This document shows positions 22,916 through 33,459 of a stretch of DNA of 64,000 nucleotides, piece after piece. The DNA comes from Hyaloperonospora brassicae (taxonomy: Eukaryota; Oomycota; Peronosporomycetes; Peronosporales; Peronosporaceae): positions 434,001-498,000 of the forward strand of contig CANTFL010001296.1 of NCBI GenBank assembly GCA_947650285.1, read 5' to 3'. The notes under the pieces were generated by a model, which saw nothing but the letters and a program-made list of their open reading frames with translations, had not been told where the DNA came from and searched no databases. Every line of letters starts with the position of its first letter. Position 1 is the first letter of the stretch. Made by a program: the position numbers and the translations under genes.

Positions 22916-24124
22916 TTACACATTCGTGAGTGCCACTAGCACGGCTTCGACGTTGCCATTGTGCTGGCTCAGCAACTCGCAACAGCGGTCAAGGTCCACG
23001 TGCACGAGGACACTCCGCAGCACAGTCAGCTCACGCGTCCAGTCGCTATGCGTCGCAGCAGCAGCTTCATCCACCGCGCCACGTCTCGAGTTGTCGACAA
23101 CGTCCCACTCGCGATCCTCTTCTTCGTCGCACAGCGTATCCGCGTCCGACTCGTACGCCGTCTCACTTTCCAGAAGCTCTGCTGCTTCTGTGTCTTCCAC
23201 TGCTGCAACTTCCGCATCTGCTTCCGTCCGACGCGTCTCGTCGTGGCGCTCGTCCCTCGCTCCTTCCCCGTTCCCAGCTGTTCGATCCTCGACTGGCTCT
23301 ACGCCCCGACTCGAGTGGTACTGGCGCAAATCCACTGTCACTGCTACTTCCCTCGGCACCAGTGACGTTGAAGTGGACGCAAAAGCTGACCGGGCGCTCC
23401 CCGGCGACGACGACGGCGACGACGACGACGACACCTCTCGTTGCTTGGCACTATCGACCACAAATTCGCTGCCACTGGCCGAGCGACGGCGCTCAATGCC
23501 CGCCGCTACGGCCGAGCCCGCCCGTTGCAGCCGCGTGCTCACACCACTGCGGGCCGACAGGAGCATCGTCCGCGTGTGGGCCGCCGAGTGGCCGAGCGAC
23601 TCGCGGCCGCGCACGAGTACGTCGCTGCTGCAAATATGGCTCATGGCCGCGCCGGCCTGCGAGACGGCGCCGCCCGCGAGCCGCACCAACGACTCGCGGC
23701 CCTTGTCCAGCAGCTCGCGCGTGCGCCCGAGCGATGCAATCTCCCGCGCCAAGTGGGCAAGCGCCACGATCTTTTGCAAGACGGGTGCGACCAGTTTCTG
23801 CCGGAACGACACGTGCGAGAGCACGTAAAAGTGCACACTGCGGAGCTTGCGGTTGCTAGGGGGGCTCGAGCTCTGGCTCGAGAGCCGCAGGAGCACGTGG
23901 CACGCGTCGTCGAACTCGAGCGCGTGCGACACAGTGATGACGTCGCCCTCGTCGTCGCGGTACACGAGCGTCCAGTGCCCCGGGAGCTTCCCGAACGTCG
24001 CGCCGACTTTGGCCAGCACGAGCTCGTAGCTCAGCTGCTCGTAGCGGTCGGTCTCGTGGAGCGCGACGGTCGTGCGGTGCGTTTCGCCCGCGTGGCTCAG
24101 CTTGAGCACAACGTGCTCAGACAT
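22916..24124 (-). CDS. PB1-LIR-UBA protein, candidate selective autophagy receptor (p62/NBR1-like)
   Basis: The 402-residue single-exon protein begins at ATG 24124 with a PB1 domain (residues 3-82). The PB1 has the acidic OPCA loop YRDDEGDVITVSHALEFDDA (55-74) and the conserved basic Lys at 8, so it could bind PB1 partners with both faces. A helical and Ser-rich middle follows. An acidic stretch EEEDREWDVVDN (334-345) holds a canonical Atg8-interacting W-x-x-V motif at 340-343. The C-terminus (362-402) is a UBA domain (VLRSVLVHVDLDRCCELLSQ). PB1 plus LIR plus UBA is the arrangement of p62/NBR1 receptors, which carry ubiquitylated cargo to autophagosomes. The ZZ and NBR1 four-Trp domains are missing. 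The function is inferred; the domains are visible. Confidence 0.85.
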   Translation of the reverse strand: MSEHVVLKLSHAGETHRTTVALHETDRYEQLSYELVLAKVGATFGKLPGHWTLVYRDDEGDVITVSHALEFDDACHVLLRLSSQSSSPPSNRKLRSVHFYVLSHVSFRQKLVAPVLQKIVALAHLAREIASLGRTRELLDKGRESLVRLAGGAVSQAGAAMSHICSSDVLVRGRESLGHSAAHTRTMLLSARSGVSTRLQRAGSAVAAGIERRRSASGSEFVVDSAKQREVSSSSSPSSSPGSARSAFASTSTSLVPREVAVTVDLRQYHSSRGVEPVEDRTAGNGEGARDERHDETRRTEADAEVAAVEDTEAAELLESETAYESDADTLCDEEEDREWDVVDNSRRGAVDEAAAATHSDWTRELTVLRSVLVHVDLDRCCELLSQHNGNVEAVLVALTNV

Positions 24125-27100
24125 GACGAGGACGAGAGTGAGGAGAAAGCGAAGAGTTGACGAAGACGAGAGGGGTCACGTTGCAGTGGTGCACTGAGTG
24201 AATGTGTGCGACAGGGAGCGAATGCAAAAGTGAATGGGCTCCAGCGACTCGAGCGAGAGCGAAAAAAAGAGCGGACGCAAAGGGGACGAGAGCGACGTTT
24301 AGAACGGCTGCTGCGAGCGCAGGGCAGGAAAAAGAGACCGACTACGTTGAGCTGGTTTTCGCAGGGTGCAAACGCAAGCAGGTGGTCTCGTTTGGGACAG
24401 GAGTGTTGCATACGACCGCGTGGAGACCGTATACTGGGAAGAGGTTCTCGCGCCCGGCGGCGGCGTTTTTGAGCCACCCACGACGGGATTTGCTGTGGCT
24501 TCAAGGTGGACGGACCGAGCGCTGAAAGGGCGCGAGCGGCGCGAGTGGCAACTGGGACAGAGTGTGGACGCGAAACGCATACTGCAGCCGACATGTCCGC
24601 CATCCGGTTGCCGCTTCAGGGGGTTTGCGGCGCAGCTGCTTGTGTGTGTGTGTGTGTGTGTGTGTGATGTACAGCGCCGCGCCCCGTAAACTTTACAGCG
24701 TGTGGGAAAAACGGGCGTCGACAGCAGAAGATTAGGACAGAGCCCCTCGTCACGCGCTTGGGACGGACTGTCTTTCCAAAAGCGACCAAGTCGGGCGCCG
24801 TCGTGGCTGTGTCCGCCCGCCCCTTCGACTCGGATACGACCGGCTGCGCGCGAGACAACCGTCGCCTCTTGAGCGCATCGGAAGCCAACAAAACGGCTCA
24901 CTCGCTCGCTGAATGGCGCCGCCGCCGCGATCTTGTGGCGCTCTTGTCCTTTGCGCATCGGACGCGCTTTGCAGCACAAATCTCAGGTGGAAACACTCAC
25001 TGTAGGACGACTGCCTTCACCCGACCTCTCTCTCTCTCTCTCTCTCTCTAACTTTCCAACTTGTCCCAATGACGCCATGGACGCGAGGCGAGCGCAGGCA
25101 TCTGAAACGCCTGGACCAGCTGGATCCTCTCGCTCTCTTGACGACCCAAGATCCCTACAGCAACGGAGCGTGGTCCAACCAACCGAGTCGTCGCACCACA
25201 CGCACACACACACTGTGCCTGTCCGCCGCGCCCTTTCAGCCAAACCGCCTGCGTGGAGGTGCAATGTTTGGCGCCGGTTCCTCGCACGAGGTCTCGAGTG
25301 TACCCTCCATGGGGTCACTCGCGAGAGCCTACGATGACGAGGGCGAACAAGGAGGCGGAGCAGGAGGAGGACGGGGGAAGCGGGACGTGTGCGTCATTGC
25401 CGACGCTGCTGTCGCAATAGATTACTCGCGAGCAGGACGTCGTGACACAGTGTGAGGTGCGAATCAAATCTTAAGCTTCGCTCGTCATTCAGCATTGCCA
25501 TACAGACAGACAGATATGCGGATAGAGAGATATGCAGAGAGACAGAGAGGTATGCGGATAGACAGAGACTTTCGTGCTGCGTGCAAGGGGCTGTAACTCG
25601 AGGACATGTGGGGGTGGCCTGCGACTGCTGGGCGCTACGACAGGTTTGTAGGATCTCTGGCCCGAGACAACTCCCACGAGCATCCGGTACATGTCGCCGA
25701 CCACGTGGCACGGTCCAGTCGCTGCAGTAATCACGTCGCAGACATTACACTGACAGCTGAAGCAAGCGTGGAGCATCCCCCGGAGCGCTGGTCCAGGACA
25801 TCAACTCTACCCCTTCAGCTTCTCCCGTGCAGGACCTAATGCCACCGAAACGATTCGTGTCGTCGCTGTCGGGGTTCCCCCTGCTTTGCGCCGTGCAGAC
25901 CATCCACTCTAGTCGGACTCACGCTCGTCGTTCTGGTCGAGAGAGCAAAGGACGTGCCGTCAATGCAGAGGGGCGCAGCGGCTGCACATTGGACTGACGA
26001 GATGGTCGCTACCATCGTGAAAGCCGACAGCCCCGAGCAGGCTCTTTCAACTCAGCACATCACCCGAATCGGCCGTCCAACAAGGCTGTCCTGGCAACGT
26101 CCAGCAGCCATCACATGTGCTCGAGCCTGTCGCCAATGCACGCAGTCTGATGGCGCGAGACCGGGCAGCCGGTAGCGTCAGGAAGTGACCAGTAGCAGGA
26201 TGATGCCTCCGGTGGGGCCTGTGGCATGCTGCCAAATCAGCCACGCGAGTGCAAAGCAGAGCAGCAGCATATGTGCCGTGCACGCCCAACAAGTGAGAGC
26301 GAGTGGGAAGAAGAATCAGGTACCAATCGTGTCGACACTCCGTCTTCAACATCAATAGCCACGCACCGCACCGCACGTGGAAGAATAGACGCAGTGGCGG
26401 CAGCCATCGGTCCCTGAAAACGTCTCGACCTCACATGGAGACCGTTGCCGCAGACAACAGACCCCCCCCCCGCTCTCGGCTGGAAAAAACGTCCCGCAAC
26501 AGTCGTCTCTCCTCTCCTCCCGAGTGACTGTCGCCACTTGGACCCCAATGCAAGCAACGAGTTCCGAGTGAACTACCAGTTGTTTGCCAGCCACACCCTC
26601 GAGCACCTCTTTGCGACAGGAGACTGACCTGCTCGACGCCTTTGCCGCACACAACGAGTCCCTCGCGCCGACTGTTTGCTGGTTTCGAGCAGGTTCGTCG
26701 CACGGTCCGACTCGATGACTCGACGAGGTATGAGACCTATCGTGGCGTCGGCTCTGGGCCTCACTCACCCTGTCGCTCCTTGGCGTCGACAGCAACGACA
26801 TTGGGCGCAAGTGGAATGTCTACGCATGTCAATGTGGCTGTAGCTGCCCGTGCACTGGCGCTCACGCAACTCGAGGCGACGTGACCGACGCGCTCGCGCT
26901 TCTACTCGCTTCTAGTCGGGAACGCCCCGCGGCTTTCTCTGCGCCGCACCCGTTCGCTCGGATGAGAAGAAGCACTTGGGCGTGCCGTTCAAACAGCGCT
27001 TTGCGTTCAGCGCTCTGCTGTCCATTTCGTGAAAGAGTGCTGACCCGACCGACAGGCCAAGCCACTGACTTGCCCGAGTCAAACGTGGCTCTGGTTGACA

Positions 27101-27764
27101 TAGAGGTGGCAGCGGGCTCTTCCGCGGACGACGGGGAGAACCTGTGGTGGCATAAACTCGGCCACGAGAATGGACGCGCGCGGCTCCTGCCGTTCGAGAG
27201 GCAGTGGCCCCGCGGGTTTTGTTCACGTGCAGCCCGACCCACGAGATTGGTGCTGAACCCTCGGCGCGGCATGCTGAATCGCAGTCCTCTTTTGTCCTTC
27301 TCCCCCTGTCCGGCACCCCATCGTCGTCGCCGTCGTCGTCGTCGTCGTCAGCAGCAGTAGTAGCAGTAGCAGTAGTAGCAGTAGCAGTAGCCTCATCAGC
27401 ATTTCGTCTTTGCGGCACAGCGTCATCTCACGCGGTCATCGGGTCTTGTCGACGGACACACTTTGCACGGAACTTGCAGCTCATTCTCTCTTTTCAGACT
27501 CGAGACCACTTGTCTCGCCAGGCCATTGCCTACTCCACTCACTCGCTCGCTCGCTCGCTCGCTCCCTCACTTCCGTCCTCGTCGAGTCACTGACTCCTTC
27601 ACGAGCCAACACAAGTGTGAAACGGATCGTGAATTGTCCGGTACGTACCATTTCCTGCGACTGTACTCGACCCCAACCGATCATCGATCGACGCCGTCTC
27701 ACTGTCGTGCTTCTCTGTTTCACAGGCACCACCAACACACGCACTTGCACCTGTGTGACGCAAC
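24125..27764. other. GC-rich 3.6-kb stretch without an identified gene
   Basis: Both strands are open in many places because of high GC, but no frame shows a domain. A (TG)n run is at 24641-24666 and a (CT)n run at 25024-25049. Just after the (CT)n run, ATG 25069 opens a 128-residue frame (MTPWTRGERRHLKRLDQLDP...) that could be the start of a lost or diverged gene. A hydrophobic minus-strand stretch near 26280-26160 is also broken. This is probably one or more degraded genes plus the promoters of the flanking genes. Confidence 0.35.
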
Positions 27765-28244
27765 ATGACACACGTCGTCGTGATGGACGCCGCGTTATCG
27801 CAAGAAGTCCAAGCGTACTTGAGCCGCGTCACCGTGACGGACCACAATCCCGCCATTTTGTTCAGCTGGCACACCGAAGCGCTCGAAGAGTTTGTCCAGG
27901 CCGCAAATGCCCAACAAGATGGACACCCGCAGTGGTTCTCCGAGCCTCGAGGCAGCCTCTCGCCCGAGTCGGTCATGCGGGACACCATCACGTACTTAGC
28001 ACAGCTTGGCGGCGGGCAATGCGGCCACGTGCTGGTGGCCCCCAACTCGCTCATCCAGTATGGCCACCTGCAAGAGCGCCTTCAGTACATGCAGTACGAC
28101 GAGTTCATGCAAAAGTGCATGGCCAGCGTGACGCCCGGTAGGACACTAGCGCGCACGTTTGCACTCACAGTGCCATCAACGGACAGTGCAGTCCCGACGC
28201 AATGCCTTCCACCGCCGCCGCCTGTCCGACAGCTATTCGAGTAA
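27765..28244 (+). CDS. Uncharacterised 159-residue protein
   Basis: I do not recognise this protein. The frame starts at ATG 27765, or at the Met codon 27783 (MDAALSQEV). It encodes a soluble, non-repetitive N-terminal 125 residues (AYLSRVTVTDHNPAILFSWH, QYGHLQERLQYMQYDEFMQK) with normal amino-acid composition, followed by a Pro-rich tail. A possible 33-bp in-frame intron (28138-28170, GTAGGA...CACAG) lies before the tail, but it is shorter than other introns here. No signal peptide or membrane segment is seen. The short gap and CT-rich upstream sequence fit a real gene, but identity is open. Confidence 0.6.
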   Translation: MTHVVVMDAALSQEVQAYLSRVTVTDHNPAILFSWHTEALEEFVQAANAQQDGHPQWFSEPRGSLSPESVMRDTITYLAQLGGGQCGHVLVAPNSLIQYGHLQERLQYMQYDEFMQKCMASVTPGRTLARTFALTVPSTDSAVPTQCLPPPPPVRQLFE

Positions 28245-28793
28245 GCGACGGCGTCGTCGTCCCCGCAGCGGCGGGTACCACTAGTTAGAGTTTCGTATTG
28301 GTGTTCCTCATTTTGCTCGACATGTTGACGATAGATGATATTCCCTTCGCTTGTCCACACAACTCGTTCTCTCTCACTCGCACTCTTTCTCGACCAGAGC
28401 AGAGCAGAGCAACGCAGAGCATGAGGTGATGAAGTAGTAGGCAATCGACTAGAGGGGTGTGCAAAGGCGAACAAGTGGTGCCAGGCGTTCAGCGGACCGG
28501 AAGACCCGAGCAAGCAACGAGAAGGCCACCGTTTGCACCGCAAGTTGTGCCGGAACAGCCTCAACGCAGCTAACCCCTCGCACTGCAGCAAGTCCGCCAC
28601 GTCACACTTTGTCCCGATGCCGGTCACAGCACAGCCACAAACGTAAACAAATGCGAAACAAAAGAGAGTGTGTTTACGTCTGTCTTCATTGATCAGTCAG
28701 TACAGTACACTGGAAGACGGACGAAACCCATACGTATCGACGCGACGCGAGACACTCCCACACACACACAGTCAGTCGACTGATGCTGCAGAG

Positions 28794-28840
<47 letters not shown>

Positions 28841-29332
28841 AGAGAGAGAGAGAGAGAGTGTGTGTGTGTGTGCGTGCGAAAGAGGCTGTAGCTCTGGCTG
28901 CAGGTGGAGTTGCCCCCTCCTCAGCTATGCGACGTGTAGAATGAGTCCTACAACTGCACATTGTATCTTCTTCGCGGATGGGTACAACAAACAAAGCGTA
29001 TCCTTTGACGGGTTCAAGCACAACTGGAGGTTGGAGGCTGTTATACTGCGAAAAAGCTACTTATCCTATAGCTGCCCCGGTTATACTGCAACATCGACTT
29101 ATCCTGTTTTGCTGCTTCCGTTTGAGTCAGCCGGTTAGTCGAACACGGCGTTGTGGACATTGAAACACGCCGTCGTCCACCGAACAGATGCGAGCTTGTT
29201 TCTGGTGTGCGCCACATATACTGTCGACTAAACCACACATCGGTAAGTCAGTAGGTCCAGTGCATTCGTTCTACGTCTCGTGTGCTCTTTTGCCATTGGC
29301 TGTAAACTAAACTAAACTGTAGCCATTTCGCG
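28245..29332. other. Intergenic region with a large microsatellite
   Basis: No gene is supported. A (GA)n/(TG)n block fills 28791-28872. The last 100 bp contain the presumed promoter and leader of the gene at 29333, including a TAAACTAAACTAAACT triplet repeat at 29305-29320. Confidence 0.5.
28791..28872. repeat. (GA)n microsatellite running into (TG)n
   Basis: About 68 bp of near-perfect GA dinucleotides interrupted once by GGGG, then seven TG units. Confidence 0.95.
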
Positions 29333-30370
29333 ATGCGAGTGCTCCGGGTCCGATGCGTTGACGATGGGCGTGAACTGTTTCTCGAGCGCTCGGGCGCGCA
29401 GGCAGACCGCATTCGCGTGGCTGAGCTAAAGCAGTGGATACTACAGCAACGACAGCAGTTGCGTGGAAACGCTGCGAGTCCATTGCGTCTCGACGACTGT
29501 TTCGTGCTCCTTCGCGGCCAAATTGTCGCCGATCCAGACGTACTGGACTTGAACACGCTCTTGCCATCGGATTTCTTCGTGTTTGCTCCCGAGACGTCGT
29601 TGACGTGGCCTTTTGTTCCAATTGGAAGTGAGTCCAGTGCTTCCAGTGAACGACGCAAAGACGACGAGACTTCCGAGATGTTTAGGGTGCAAAGGTCTCA
29701 GCTCGTGGCCATGGGCTTTCCAGCAGCCGCAGTAGCTCAAGCTCTTCGACAAAGTCACAACGACCTCACGCAAGCGGCTTTGCTGCTGGTAGAAGGCAAA
29801 GTGTATGCAGTGGCTGAGCAGAAAGGATCGAAGGCCAGTGAGGCGACGACCAACTCGAGTGCGCGGCAGTGTCCATCGTCTCCGCTTGGACACTTAGTGC
29901 ATGACGAAAACATGCGAAAGCTACGGACACTGGCAGCAACGAACTCGTTCGAGGCGTTGCTGCTGTTGAAAGACCAGTTTTCATCAGAGCTGCTGAATCA
30001 GCTGAATGAAAACCCGGTGGCGACGCTGCAGCTCCTTCTACTCCCCGCTTCTGCTACAAGTTCGCCTTCCGTTGAGGGTGAGGTAATAGACTGCAGCAAT
30101 GATGCGGTTGATTCTGAATCTGGACGCAAGGTGGCCATAGCTGCAAGTAGCAGTATGAAGGCTGACGCAGTGGAGCGGGTGCGGATTGGTGATGAGACTG
30201 GACGTTGTGTCGTATTGTGCTTACACCCTGTCGCTTTGTTTGCTTTGCTTTGCTTGGTGCAGCTTGTCGCGATGGGCTTTGCTCGGGATCTTGTGGAGAT
30301 GCTGTTTGAATCGTGCGGCGGTGACGAGCAACTGACAGCACACGCGTTGCTGCAGACGTTGGAATCATGA
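29333..30370 (+). CDS. RAD23-like UBL-UBA-STI1-UBA ubiquitin shuttle protein (one intron)
   Basis: The frame is open for 345 codons, but an in-phase 84-bp intron fits at 30179-30262 (donor GTGCGG, acceptor GGTGCAG). Removing it joins DAVER to LVAMGFARDLV and gives about 317 residues. Residues 1-87 look like a diverged ubiquitin-like domain (CFVLLRGQIVADPDVLDLNT, then DFFVFAP). A UBA domain is at about 117-155 (QRSQLVAMGFPAAAVAQALR). An STI1/XPC-binding-like helical repeat is at 192-240 (ENMRKLRTLAATNSFEALLL). A second UBA ends the protein. This order is that of RAD23 (normally 350-400 residues), which ferries ubiquitylated proteins to the proteasome and stabilises XPC. Sequence divergence is high, so I give no gene symbol. 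Confidence 0.8.
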   Translation: MRVLRVRCVDDGRELFLERSGAQADRIRVAELKQWILQQRQQLRGNAASPLRLDDCFVLLRGQIVADPDVLDLNTLLPSDFFVFAPETSLTWPFVPIGSESSASSERRKDDETSEMFRVQRSQLVAMGFPAAAVAQALRQSHNDLTQAALLLVEGKVYAVAEQKGSKASEATTNSSARQCPSSPLGHLVHDENMRKLRTLAATNSFEALLLLKDQFSSELLNQLNENPVATLQLLLLPASATSSPSVEGEVIDCSNDAVDSESGRKVAIAASSSMKADAVERVRIGDETGRCVVLCLHPVALFALLCLVQLVAMGFARDLVEMLFESCGGDEQLTAHALLQTLES

Positions 30371-30647
30371 GCTTGTTGTATGCTCGTGAACATGTTGTGG
30401 TCGCTCGGTGTGTCAAAGAAATGGTCAGCTGGGAACGATGTGCGCGCCAACATGTACACATGTGAGATCAACGAAACAGCCTGCTCGTGCAAGAGTAAAG
30501 AGCGACATCGTGTATTCTGCAGAGAAGCTCGCTACAGTCCGAAAAACAGCGCCAGAACGCTTGTGGGATGAAGCTTCAGCCAGCGTCGTCTCGACGTCTC
30601 GAACGGAAAAATGAAGGTCAGCAGATACGCTCTTTACGTGTTGAAGC

Positions 30648-31430
30648 TCAAATCACAACGTCGCTGTACGACCGCTTCTTGACGTCGATCCTACGGTGGC
30701 GAGGAATGCGTGGAAGAGACTGGTGGTGGGTGCTATTCAGCGCCTCAAGTTGACCGATTTGTCGGTTCATCATCAACACTGCAGTTTTCTTGGCCATGCG
30801 GAGCTCTCCCACGAGCCGGTCCCTCTCCAAATGGCATGCTGCTAGCTCTGGGAGCACTTTCTCGTACTGTGTTTTCCAGTGCAAGACAGCGCTTTCTGCT
30901 TCATGGACACGGTCAAGGTGCATTTGGCACGGACTTTCGAGCGTGCACTCGGCATCTTTGTCTGCTGCTTTTCTGGTCACTCCAGCACCGAGCAACAACT
31001 CGTTTGATGTGGCCACGGCAGTTTCGAGATCTTCGAGCCCCATCAATGTGCGCTCGATGCCTTCCACAGATCCACCAACACGCGCCATCTGCTTGGTCAG
31101 CTCGTTTTCTCGTTTGATGGAATCGACCAACCTGGTCTTGGTATAGTCGTGGGCTCGCTTCTCTCGATGGTAAACTTGCCACGCGCGATACGATGCACCA
31201 AGTGAAGTGAGCACATCTTCATCGTCGCTTCCAGCAGGACTACCGTTCTCGTCAGCGACACATGCGCTTCCATTCAGCGTGGTTGTACTGTCTCGAGGCG
31301 GTTCTCCTGAGTGCTTGAAATCGTCGCGAGGGTTGTGCTTTTTCGATACAAAGCTGCACGCTCTCGAAGCTACATGCACCGCTTGATGGACCAGCAAACG
31401 AAAATGTGCACAAGTGCTTTCTTGTACCAT
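30648..31430 (-). CDS. Uncharacterised coiled-coil protein
   Basis: The 260-residue single-exon frame starts at ATG 31430. Residues 1-75 are polar with an acidic stretch (ENGSPAGSDDEDVLTSLGAS). Residues 80-235 are strongly helical with heptad-like spacing (YHREKRAHDYTKTRLVDSIK; MHLDRVHEAESAVLHWKTQY; LERDRLVGELRMAKKTAVLM), so a long coiled coil is likely. The C-terminus is basic (PRHRRIDVKKRSYSDVVI). No catalytic motif, signal peptide or membrane segment is visible. The gene is convergent with the RAD23-like gene, 277 bp apart. I cannot assign a function; cytoskeletal or scaffold roles are guesses. Confidence 0.6.
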   Translation of the reverse strand: MVQESTCAHFRLLVHQAVHVASRACSFVSKKHNPRDDFKHSGEPPRDSTTTLNGSACVADENGSPAGSDDEDVLTSLGASYRAWQVYHREKRAHDYTKTRLVDSIKRENELTKQMARVGGSVEGIERTLMGLEDLETAVATSNELLLGAGVTRKAADKDAECTLESPCQMHLDRVHEAESAVLHWKTQYEKVLPELAACHLERDRLVGELRMAKKTAVLMMNRQIGQLEALNSTHHQSLPRIPRHRRIDVKKRSYSDVVI

Positions 31431-33459
31431 GGACGAGCGAGCGCTTCAAGAACGCACGGGTCCGTCGTTTTTGTGTGAGTATCGACGATTTCGGTCTGTG
31501 TGCTGCCGTGTTCACTTGCTCACTTGAACACCCCCTTTTGATGAAAAATCTGGGAAAGTGCACACGTCTGCGTTATTCGAGCGAGAAAAGATGGCTCACT
31601 TTTGTGCGACGTGGCAGTGAACACTGCTGGAAAGTGCTTTGCTGTTGCCATGTGGACGCTGTCTGTCATCGGGCGACATGATTGTAGCCGGATGGAAGAA
31701 GTTGGCCTCTCTCGACCTGCAGTCAAAGGCAGTCGATCAACCACGAAGTGCGCTGTCGTCGTCAATGCACATTCGCACCGACGGGTTCCCACTTGTGCGG
31801 CATGTTTGGCGACCAAGTTTGGCTTGTAAACCAAGTACGAGAATTTGTGCGCGGTCTCGGTACATAGCTAATGGTTTCGGTTGACCACAAGACATCCGAG
31901 CAGTCGATCTGGACACTGCGGAGATATGGGATGACACAGCTGTCACTTATATTTGCGTTGTCTCCTGCCCACGACTGACGCTTACAATCACATAATTCGC
32001 TTATCGCTTGGCTCTACAAACACGTCGGTTGCTCGAATCGACATGATCTATCGAGCAGATAGAGAAGACGGCCATGCTAGCATGAGCAGCAAACTTAACT
32101 AGCAAGTCGACAGGAGACCATTGAACCATTTTACTTCGAACGTTGTGATGTAGTTATACGTGCAACACGATACAGTAGCGCGGTGCCATTATGCGTAGCC
32201 TTCTCACGTCAGTCAGTTTCAGTGAAGTAACGGGCACTTTGTACTGACCGGAATCGGCACCAGTCTTCCAATATCGATCCGAGATCAAAAAACACGGTAA
32301 AGTGAAACGACACGACTACGTAAGCATTGTCTTTACGTATCCCAGCTAAACATTTGTATACCATAATCGCTCGTCGCCTCTTCGTAGTCGGCCAGCACGT
32401 ATACAGCAGTACATGTTCAAGCCACTCCTTTTATCAACCGACAACGAGTCCACTACACGATGACGTACTCGCTGCTGTACGTGATGTCTTCAGTTCATAG
32501 CGACGCGTCTATCATGGCAACCAGACGCGTTTCTGCTAGAGCTTCGCCCCATCGACCTCAAACTATTGCCGTGATGGGGTCACGATGGATTCACTCCACC
32601 CTTCTGCTCTAGCTACACACACATACTATCTCGTGTTCTATACGCGCGTGTTGGCATCGCCTCGCCGTCAACAAAACTGCCCGTTTGCTTCAGATACGAC
32701 ACGACGGACGCTGAGCGTCGATCGGCGTCAATCGAGAAGGCACGTGCATGATACAGTCCGAGATTAGCACAGTCGTTTTGCTGCGTGGAGATGAAACGGA
32801 CACGTGGCTGCCGCTAAGCTCAGAAGAGAATGTCGTCCCCCCGGATCTCACCTCTCACTCTCTCGTTGCGCGACGCGTATCGATCGTAACCTCTGACTTT
32901 GTGCACCAGCAGCGCCACCACACGTGCCGCCCAAGCCACAAACGTGACTGAAAATGCACACCACCGCGCAAATGTCCACAGACGGCACCAACACGTCAGT
33001 TGCAAAGAGAACACAATCACAATCCCAATCACAATCCCAATCACACACACACACATCTCCCTCCTCTCGGCGAAGACGTCTCGCACCGACCAGACGTCGT
33101 TTGCCCAGCGACTCGACAGCTGCCGACGCTCAAAGTGGGCCAAGAAGCAGCAAACCCCATTCTTGTCTCGCTCTTTTTCGGACCGGTAAACCACTGGTGA
33201 CGATTGACCACCACCAGCACCACAATAGTACCACTATACTGCCGCTCCCACTGTACCATACCACAACTGGACGAAGCAGTGCCACAGCGACTTTCCACGT
33301 TGAAGCGCGTCCGTTGAGTAGGACCCCCTGACGTTCAGTTGCGAATTTGCCCGTGCATTGTCACCACTGCCACTGCCACCACAGTACTTCCTCTCTCTCG
33401 CTCTCCATTTCTCTCTCTTCCTCTCTCGCTCTCTCTCCTTCTCTCTCGCTCTTGTCATC
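31431..33459. other. Two-kilobase intergenic region upstream of the carbonic anhydrase gene
   Basis: No domain-bearing frame is found. The last 70 bp before the start codon (33390-33455) are nearly pure CT repeats. Such CT-rich leaders recur before other starts in this window (e.g. 25024-25049), so it may be part of the core promoter or leader. Confidence 0.45.

Noticed and set aside
22926..24160. Several long plus-strand frames (up to 309 codons)
   Set aside because: They are GC-driven shadows of the minus-strand PB1-LIR-UBA gene, Arg/Pro/Ser-rich and without domains.
24299..24979. A 226-residue minus-strand frame
   Set aside because: It includes a translated TG repeat and shows no domain or conserved pattern.
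28668..29138. Frame with a long Glu-Arg repeat
   Set aside because: It is the translated GA microsatellite.
33358..33459. In-frame upstream start of the carbonic anhydrase giving a hydrophobic leader
   Set aside because: The 34 extra residues are encoded by CT repeats in the leader. The Leu/Ser-rich peptide mimics a targeting signal by composition.
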